Assembly (NCBI RefSeq): GCF_022647665.1
Contig: NZ_CP071872.1
Location: forward strand, 4,464,001-4,528,000
Direction of reading: 5' to 3'
Origin: Streptomyces formicae
Lineage (GTDB): Bacteria > Actinomycetota > Actinomycetes > Streptomycetales > Streptomycetaceae
DNA: 64,000 nucleotides
Shown piece by piece: positions 45,701-54,700 of this stretch. The translations under genes and the position numbers were made by a program. How positions within the stretch are numbered: position 1 is the first letter of the stretch; every line of letters starts with the position of its first letter. Under the pieces are notes generated by a model. It saw only the letters and a program-made list of their open reading frames with translations, did not search any database and was not told the DNA's origin.

Positions 45701-48700
45701 CGCCGCGGATCACGGTGTGCAGATGGTCCAGGCTCGGGAAGTACTGCACGACGGAGTTGATGACGACGGTGTCGAAGGAGCCGGCCGGCAGGCCGTCGGT
45801 CACCTCGGCGGCCTGGCAGCGCAGTTGCACCTTCGCCGCCAGCTCGGGGTCGGCCTTCAGGTCCTCGCCGAGCTTGCGGACGACGGGCTCCGCGAAGTCC
45901 GTCGCCCAGTAGCTCTCGGCGTCCGGCGCGAGCCGCGACAGCAGCAGGCCGGATCCGACGCCGATCTCCAGGATCCGCCGCGGCCGCAGCTCACGGATCC
46001 GCTCGACGGTGGCCTCGCGCCACTCGCGCATGTGTTCCAGCGGGATGGGCGCGCCGTCGTAGGAGCTGTCCCAGCCGGCGAAGTCCTCGGTGAAGACGGC
46101 CGTACCGATCTCGGAGTACTCGGCGGAGTAGATCTCCCGCCATTCGCCGATCTGCTCCCGCTCGGCCGACTCCCTTGCCTCCGCGCCGGGTTCGGCGGGG
46201 ACGACGTAGCCCACCAGCCGCTGCGTTCCCGGTGCGTGGGTGTCGTCGCGGGCGAGCACGGCGGCCTGCGACACCTCGGGGTGCTGTGCGAGGACCGTCT
46301 CGATCTCGCCGAGCTCCACCCGGTGGCCGCGGATCTTGACCTGGTCGTCGGTGCGGCCGAGGAAGTCCAGGTTGCCGTCGGGCCGCCGTCGCACCAGGTC
46401 GCCGGTGCGGTACATACGCTCGCCGGGCAGGCCGTACGGGTCGGCCACGAAGCGCTCCGCCGTCAGGCCCGGCCGGTCGAGGTAGCCGCGGGCCAGGCCC
46501 ACTCCGGCGATGTACAGCTCGCCCGCGACGCCGTCGGGCACCGGCCGGAGCCAGGTGTCGAGGATCCGGCCGCGGGTGGCGCGGATCGGGCGGCCGACGG
46601 TCGGCGTGGCGCTGTCGTGAGTGCCGCCGCCGAGGGTGTTGATCGTGTACTCGGTGGGGCCGTACAGGTTGTAGCCGTAGGTGCCCTCGGTGTCCCGCAG
46701 GGTGTTCCACACGGTCTCGGTGACGGCTTCGCCGCCGAGCAGCACGAGTGGCGGCCGGTGCCCCTCCAGCAGGCCCTCCTCAATGAGGAGATGGGCGTAC
46801 GTGGGCGTCACGTTCACCACGTCGACGCGGTGCTCCTCGCAGTACGCCACCAGGGCGGTGGCGTCACGGCGCAGCTCCTCGTCGCAGATGTGCACCTCGT
46901 GGCCCTCGACGAGCCACAGCAGCTCCTCCCAGGACATGTCGAAGGCGAACGACACGGTGTGCGCGATCCGCAGCCGCCGTCCGCCGGCCGACGCGACGGC
47001 CGGGGCGAAGATCTCCTTCTGGTGGTTGAGCTGCATGTTCGTCAGGCCGACGTAGGGGGTGACGACGCCCTTGGGGCGGCCCGTGGAGCCTGAGGTGTAG
47101 ATGACGTACGCCGGGTGGTCGAGGCTGAAGGACACCCCCACGGGGCCATCGGGCAGGTCCGCGAGTCCGGCGGCCACGTCGGGGTCGTCGAGCAGCACGC
47201 GCGGGGTCTCACCGGTGAGGGTCGCGGAGACCGCGCGGGTGGACAGCAGGAGCAGCGGGCGGGCGTCGGCCAGCATCGCCGAGAGCCGTTCGGCCGGGTG
47301 GTCCAGCTCCAGCGGAAGATACGCGGCGCCCGTGCGCAGCACGGCGAACAGCGCCACGACCATGTCGAGGGAGCGCGGCAGGCCGAGCGCGACGACCTGC
47401 TCGGGTCCGGCGCCGCGGTCGGTCAGCAGCCGGGCCATCCGGTTGCAGTGCGCGTCGAGTTCGGCGTACGTCAGGGTCCGGGAGCCGAAGACGAGGGCCG
47501 TGGCGTCCGGGGTGCGGGCCGCTTGAGCGGCGAGCATGTCGGCGACGGTCCGGTGCGGGACGGGCGGGCGCTGCTCCGCCTCCTCTCGGGCGAGTGCAGC
47601 GGCCTCGGCGGGCAGCCGGGGGTCGAGCGAGCCGACGGCGGCGGACGGGTCGGAGACCAGCCGGTCGAGCAGGAGGACGAACCGGTCCAGCAGGTCGCGT
47701 GCGTAGGCGTCGTCCAGCAGGTCAGGGCGGTAGGCGAGGGTGACCCGGACCTGGTCGCCGGGGGTGACGATCAGGTTGGCCGGGTAGTGGGTGGCGTCCA
47801 CGTTGGCGACCGCCGTGGCGCCGTGCCGCTCACGCAGCGCGCCGAGCCGCTGGTCGGTGTCGGCGTTGCGCAGCACGAAGAGGGTGTCGAAGAGCCGCCG
47901 GTGGCCGGTCTCGGCCTGGAGGACGCCCAGGCTCAGATACTCGTACGGCATCAGCGCGAGCCGCTCGCCCTGGATGCGGCGCAGCAGGTCGAGCACGGAC
48001 TCGCGCGGGTCGTAGGCGATGCGTGCGGGCACGGTGTTGAGGAACATGCCGACGACGTTCTCGACGTCCGGGACCTCGCTCGGCCGGCCGGCGACGGTCG
48101 TGCCGAAGACGATGTCGGTGCGGCCTGTCGCGCTCGCCAGGGCGAGCCCCCAGGCGGCGTTGAGCACCGTGTTGGGCGTCAGACCGTGGCGGCGGGCGGT
48201 GGTGCGCAGCCGCTCGGCCGCGGCCGCGTCGAGCACGGTGTCGAGGTGCTCCGGGACGACGGGTTCCAGGCCGCGGTCGGCGGCGGCGGGCACCAGCAGC
48301 GTGGGCTCGTCGAAACCGGCCAGGGCGGTGCGCCAGGCGCGGGTCGCCTCGGCGTCGTCCTGGCGCTCCAGCCAGGTCAGATAGGAGCGGTACGAGCCGG
48401 GACGGCCGAGGCCCGCCGTGTCACCGCCCTGTTTGTAGAGTGCGAACAGCTCGTCCAGGAACAGCCAGGCGGACCAGCCGTCCCAGAGGATGAGGTGGCG
48501 GCCGATGACGAGCCGGTCGCCTCGTTCGGCGCCGAGCCGCACGAGCAGCATCCGGAAGAGCAGCGGGCGGGACAGGTCGAAGCGGCGGAGCCGCTCCTCG
48601 TCCATCAGCGCGCGCATCCGCCGGTCCTGCTCGGCGGGCGGGAGGCCGGACAGGTCCGCCTCCGTCAGCGGGATCTCCGCGTCGCGCACGAGGAACTGCA

Positions 48701-51700
48701 CGGGCCGGGGCAGCCCTTCGCTGGTGAATCCGGCGCGCAGGCCGGGGTGGCGGGCCAGCAGGGCGCGCGTCGCCGCCCGCAGCCGTTCGGCGTCCACCCG
48801 CTCGGCGAGGTCGAAGGACTCGTGGACCGTGTACACGTCCAGGGAGCTGTCGTCGTACGTGGAGTGGAAGAACAGGCCCTCCTGGAGGGGGGCGAGCGGC
48901 CATACGTCCTCGATGCGCCCCGGGGCGAGCCGCTCGACCTGTGCGCGCTCCTCGTCCGTCAGCGTGAACGGCGTGGCGGCCGGGGGCTGTTCGGCCGTCG
49001 CGGGGCCGGCGACGGCCGCCGCTGCCGCGAGCGCCGCCGGGGTGCGGTGCTCGAAGACGTCGCGCGGGCCGAGCACCAGGCCGGCGCGGCGGGCCCGGCT
49101 GCACACGGCGATGGAGCTGATGCTGTCGCCGCCGAGGAGGAAGAAGTCGTCGTCGATGCCGACGTCCGCGAGGGCGAGGACGGCGGCGAAGATCTCGGTG
49201 AGGAGCCGCTCGCGGGCGTCCCGCGGGGCGCGGGCGGTGGCGCGTACGGCCTGCGGGGCGGGCAGTGCGGCCCGGTCGAGCTTGCCGCTGGGGGTGAGGG
49301 GCAGGGCCTCGACGACGACCCAGGCGGTCGGGACCATGGGGGCGGGGAGCTCACCGGCCAGGGCCCCGCTCAGCGCTGTCGCGTCGGGGTGCGCGGGCGC
49401 CGCGGGTACGACATAGGCCACGAGGGCGTTGTTCCGTACGGTCACGGCGGCCTGGGCGACCTCGGGCAGGCGCACCAGCGCGGCCTCGATCTCGCCGGGT
49501 TCGATGCGGTTGCCGCGCAGCTTCACCTGCCGGTCGGTGCGGCCGAGGTACTCGACCACACCGTCCGCGCGGCGCCGCACCAGGTCGCCGGTGCGGTACA
49601 TGCGGCTGCCGGGCGGCCCGTACGGGTCGGCCGTGAACCGCTCGGCGGTCAGCGCCGGGCGGGCGTGGTAGCCCCGGGCCAGCTGCACGCCGGTGAGATA
49701 CAGCTCGCCGGGAACCCCGTCGGGGACCGGCCGCAGGCAGGAGTCCAGCACCCGCAGCCCGGTGTTCCACACCGGCCGGCCGATGGGCACGGCAGGGCCC
49801 GGGTCGCTGTCGTGGTGCGGGTCGTAGGGGTGGTACGTGACGTCCACGGCGGCCTCGGTGGGGCCGTACAGGTTGTGCAGCGGCACACCGGTCAGCGCGT
49901 GCCAGCGGTGTGCGGCGGCGGTCGGCAGCGCCTCGCCGCTGCTGAGCACGCGCCGCAGCGACACCGCCCAGGCGGGGTCGGCGGTGACGTCGTCGGACTG
50001 GAGGAACGCCTCCAGCATGGACGGGACGAAGTGCATGGTGGTGATGGCCCGTTCGCGTACGAGCGCGGCCAGATAGGCGGGATCGCGGTGGCCGTCCGGC
50101 CGGGCGAGGACCACGGCCGCGCCTTCGAGGAGCGGCCAGAAGAACTCCCACACGGACACGTCGAAGCTGGACGGCGTCTTCTGGAGCACCCGGTCGTCGG
50201 GCCGGAGGCCGTAGGCGTCCTGCATCCACGCGAGCCGGTTGACGATGGCGCGGTGGGTGACGACGACGCCCTTGGGCCGTCCGGTCGAGCCGGAGGTGTA
50301 GATGAGGTAGGCGGGGTCGTCGGGGCGGGCCGGGCGTCCGGTGGCAGGCTCCGTGTCCGTCACCGTGTCCGTCACCGCGTCCGTCACCGCGTCCGTCACC
50401 GCGTCCGTCACCGGAGCGTCGAGCAGCAGGACCGCCGGGCCGTACTGCTCCGGCAGCCCGGCGGCGGTGGCGGACAGGGCGAGCACGGTCGTGGCGCCCG
50501 AGTCGGCGAGCATGTGGGCCACCCGGTCCGCCGGGTAGTCCGGGTCGACCGGCAGATAGGCCGCGCCCGACTTCAGGACGCCGAGCAGTGCCACCATCAG
50601 CTCCGCCGACCGCGGGACGGCGACCGCGACGAACGCACCGGGGCCGGCGCCGCGGCCGCGCAGGCGGGCGGCGAGTGCCCCGGCGCGCGCGTCGAGTTCG
50701 GCGTAGCTGAGCCGCTCGTCCTCGAAGAGGACGGCCGTGGCATCAGGGGTCCGTGCGACCTGTGCGGCGAACGCCTCCGCCAGGGTCGTCGCGGGGACGG
50801 TGCGGTGTTCGCCGGCGGGGTGGGCGCGCAGCGCCTCGTCGGGCGAGAGCAGGTCGGCGGAGGCGGCGGGCCGGGCCGGGTCGTCGGCGATCGCCTCCAG
50901 GATGCGCGTCAGACGGTCGCCGAGCGCGCGGACGGTGTCGCCGTCCAGCCGCTCCGCGTGGTGCTTGAGCCGCAGGTCCAGCCGGCGGCCGGGCTTGACG
51001 ACGAGGGCGAGCGGATAGTGCACGGCGTCGTGGAAGGCGTGGCCGGTGATCCGCACCCGGCCCGACGCGTCCCGCAGGCCGGCGTCGGCGGGGTAGTTCT
51101 CGAACACCACGAGGGTGTCGAAGAGTTCGCCTTCGCCCGCGTGGCCGGTCAGCCGCTGGATCTCCGCGAGACCGAAGTGCTGGTGGTCGAAGAGGTGCGC
51201 CTGCTCCTCCTGGAGACGGGCCAGGAGCGTGCCGAAGCTCTCGTCCGGTGCCCATCTGAACCGTGTCGGCAGGGTGTTGATGAACAGGCCCACCATCGAC
51301 GCGATGCCGTCGACCTCGCTGTCACGGCCCGAGACGGTGGTGCCGAACACCACGTCGTCGCGGCCGGTGAGCCTGCCGAGCAGCAGCCCCCAGGCGGCCT
51401 GGACCACCGTGCCGAGGGTGACGCCGTGCTCGCGCGCCCGCTCGCCGAGGCGGGCCGTGGTCCGCTCGGACAGCTCCACCCGGACGTGCGCGGGGCGTAC
51501 GGGCGCGTCCGCGACCGGGGTCCCGATGAGCCGGGTCTGCCCGTCGAGCCGGGTGGGTCCGTCGAGCCCGGCGAGAGCGGCGCGCCAGGCCGTGCGGGCC
51601 GCGTCCCGGTCCTGTGCGGCGAGGCGGCGCAGGAAGGCGCGGTACGGGGTGACTTCGGGGAGCGGGGGCGTGTCGGTGCCGTAGCACGCCATCAGTTCGC

Positions 51701-54700
51701 GGTGCAGGACCGGCAGGGACCAGCCGTCGGCGACGATGTGGTGGAACGTCAGGACGAGTCGGCTGCGGGCGTCGCCGAGGCGGACCAGGGCGCAGCGCAG
51801 CAGCGGCGGTGCGGAGAGGTCGAAGCCCGCGGCCCGTTCCTCCGCTGCCACCTCCTCGCCCAGGGTCTCCCGGACCGTCCCGTCCTGGGCCGAGAGGTCG
51901 ACCTCCCGCCACGGCAGTTCGACGCCGCGGCTGATGATCTGGACCGGGGTGCCGTCGGGGCGCCGGCGGAAGGCGGCCCGCAGCGGGGCGTGGCGGTCCA
52001 GCAGCCGCTGTGCGGCGCGGCGCAGGGTGGCGCCGTCGACCGGTCCCGCGAGGTCGACGACCTGCTGCACCACATAGGTGTCGCTGCCCGCGCCGCTGGT
52101 CAGGGAGTGGAAGCAGAAGCCCTGCTGGAGCGGGGTGAGGGGCAGTAGTTCCTCGATCGCGAGCGGGTGTTCGCCCTGGATCTCCGCGGCTTCGGCGGCG
52201 TCCGGTGCGAGCAGCGCCTCGTCCTCGGCGTACTCCTCGGTCCGCTCGACGGCCGCCTTCGCGAGCGCCTCGACCGTACGGTGCCGGAACACGTCGCGGG
52301 GTGTGAGCCGCAGGCCCGCCTCGCGCGCCTTGATCAGCAGCTGGATGGCGCTGATGCTGTCGCCGCCGAGGGCGAGGAAGTCGTCCTCGGCCGTCACCGA
52401 GCCGAGGCCGAGCACGTCTGCGTAGAGTCCGCAGAGCAGCCTCTCGCGGGCGGTGCGCGGGGGCCGGCCGGAGCTCATCGCCGCGAGGTCGGGGACGGGC
52501 AGCGCCTTTGCGTCGATCTTGCCGCTCGGGGTGACCGGCAGGGCGTGCAGGGGGACGAACGCAGACGGGACCATGTACTCGGGCAGCCACTCGGCGGCGT
52601 GCGCCCGCAGCGTCCTCATCAGCACCGCGACGTCGCGGAAGGGCGCGGGCCGGTTGGCGCGGGGGTGCGCGCCGGCGCTCCGGTACAGCCCGGTGAGCGG
52701 TCCGTCCGCCGGGTCGCCGAGGGCGAGGACGGCGTCGAAGGCACCGTCGTCGGCGTTGCCGTTCCAGGTGAGGGCGGCCCGGTACCCGTGCTCGGCGGCG
52801 AGGGTGCGGATGTCCTCCGGGTCGGCACCGGGAGCCGCGCCGCCACTGCCGGCGTCCTGCAGGCTCCGCAGGTCCGCCAGGTCGTCGGCGAGGCGTGCGT
52901 TGGGCACACCGGTGAGCCGCAGCCGGGGCGGCCGTTCGGCGAGCAGCCCGGCGAGACCGGCCGGGCCCCCGGCGACGGCCCAGGGGACCTCCCGCTCGTC
53001 CGGTGCGGGGGCCGCCGCGGGCGCTCCGGGGCGCAGGACGACGTCGTACCGGTACCGGCTCAGCTCGTTGTGGTGGACGGCCTGCTTGATCCGCAGGTCG
53101 GCGTCGAAGCCGTCGAGGGAGGCGAAGAAGTCCGGGTCGAGGAGGAGTTCGCCCTCCCAGCGCACCGACTGCTCGACGGCCGCGCGCAGGGCGCTCTTGT
53201 CCTCGGCCTCACCGCCCGCGACGGCGCGGCGGGTCTCGACGGCGGCGCGCAGGGTGCGCAGCAGGCGCAGGTTGCGTACGTCGCCCACGAAGATCCGGCC
53301 GCCGGGGGCGAGCAGCCCGGTGAGTCGGTGCAGCACGTCGAGGAGGTAGTCGGCGCTGGGGAAGTACTGGGCGACGGAGTTGAGGACGACGGTGTCGAAG
53401 TACCCGGTGGGCAGGCCGTCGGTGTCGTGTGCGGGCCGGGCGCTCAGTTCGACCTTGGCGGCCAGGTCCGGGTCGGCCGCCACCTGGGCACGCAGTGCGC
53501 CGATCGCCTCGTGCGAGAGGTCGGTGCCCCAGTAGGTCTCGCAGCCGGGCGCGATCCGGGACAGGATCAGTCCGCTGCCGACGCCGATCTCCAGCACCCT
53601 GCGCAGCGGGCCGAGTCCGCGGATGCGCTCGACGGTCGCGTCCCGCCATTCGCGCATCTCCTCGACGGGGATCGGCCGGCCGTCGTACATGCTGTTCCAG
53701 CCGGCGAAGTTCTCGCGCAGGCCCTCCGACCCGGCCGCGCGGTAGAGGAGTTCGTGCAGATCCTTCCACTCCTCGACCTGCGCGTCCCGGTCCTCGGCGC
53801 GCGGCCCGTCGAGGGCGGGGACGACGTAGGCGGCGAGCCGCCGGTCCCCCGGGCGGTCCTCGCGGACGATCACGGTGACCTGGTCGACGGCGGGGTGGCC
53901 GCGCAGGACGGACTCGATCTCGCCCGGCTCGATGCGGAAGCCGCGGATCTTGACCTGGGCGTCGGCGCGGCCGAGGAACTCCAGCCGCCCGTCGGCCTTC
54001 CGGCGGACCAGGTCGCCGGTGCGGTAGAGCCGCCCGCCGGGCGCGCCGAAGGGGTCGGCGACGAACCGTTCGGCGCTCAGGCCGGGGCGGCCGAGGTAGC
54101 CCCGGGCGAGGCCCGCGCCACCGAGGTACAGCTCGCCCGTGACGCCCGCGGGGACCGGCTGGAGCCAGGCGTCGAGGACGTAGGCCCGGGTGCCCGGGTC
54201 GGGGACGCCGATCGGCACGATGGCACCGGCCGGGATGTCCGGATCGCACAGTCCGAGCGTGGAGTTGGTGGTCGCCTCGGTGGGGCCGTACGCGTTGAAC
54301 ATCATCCGCCCGCGTGCGTACCGGCCCACCAGCTCGGGCGAGACCCGCTCGGTGCCGGCCAGCAGCGTCGCGGTGGGCGGCAGGCGGACGTCGTCGGGCA
54401 TGGCGGCGAGCAGGGCGGGTGGCAGGATCATGAACGTGATGCCGTGCGCGTGCGCGTAGTCGGCGAGCGGTGCTCCGGGGACGCGGCGCTCGGCGGGTAC
54501 GACGACGAGGCGGCCGCCGGAGAGCAGACCGAGGCACAGGTCCCAGAAGGCGACGTCGAAACTGGGCGAGGCGAACTGGAGGACCCGGCTGTGCGGCCCG
54601 ATGCCGAACCGCTCGCTCTGCGTGGCGACGAGCTTCGCGACGCCGCTGTGGGCGAGGACGACGCCCTTGGGCCGGCCGGTCGAGCCCGAGGTGTAGATCA

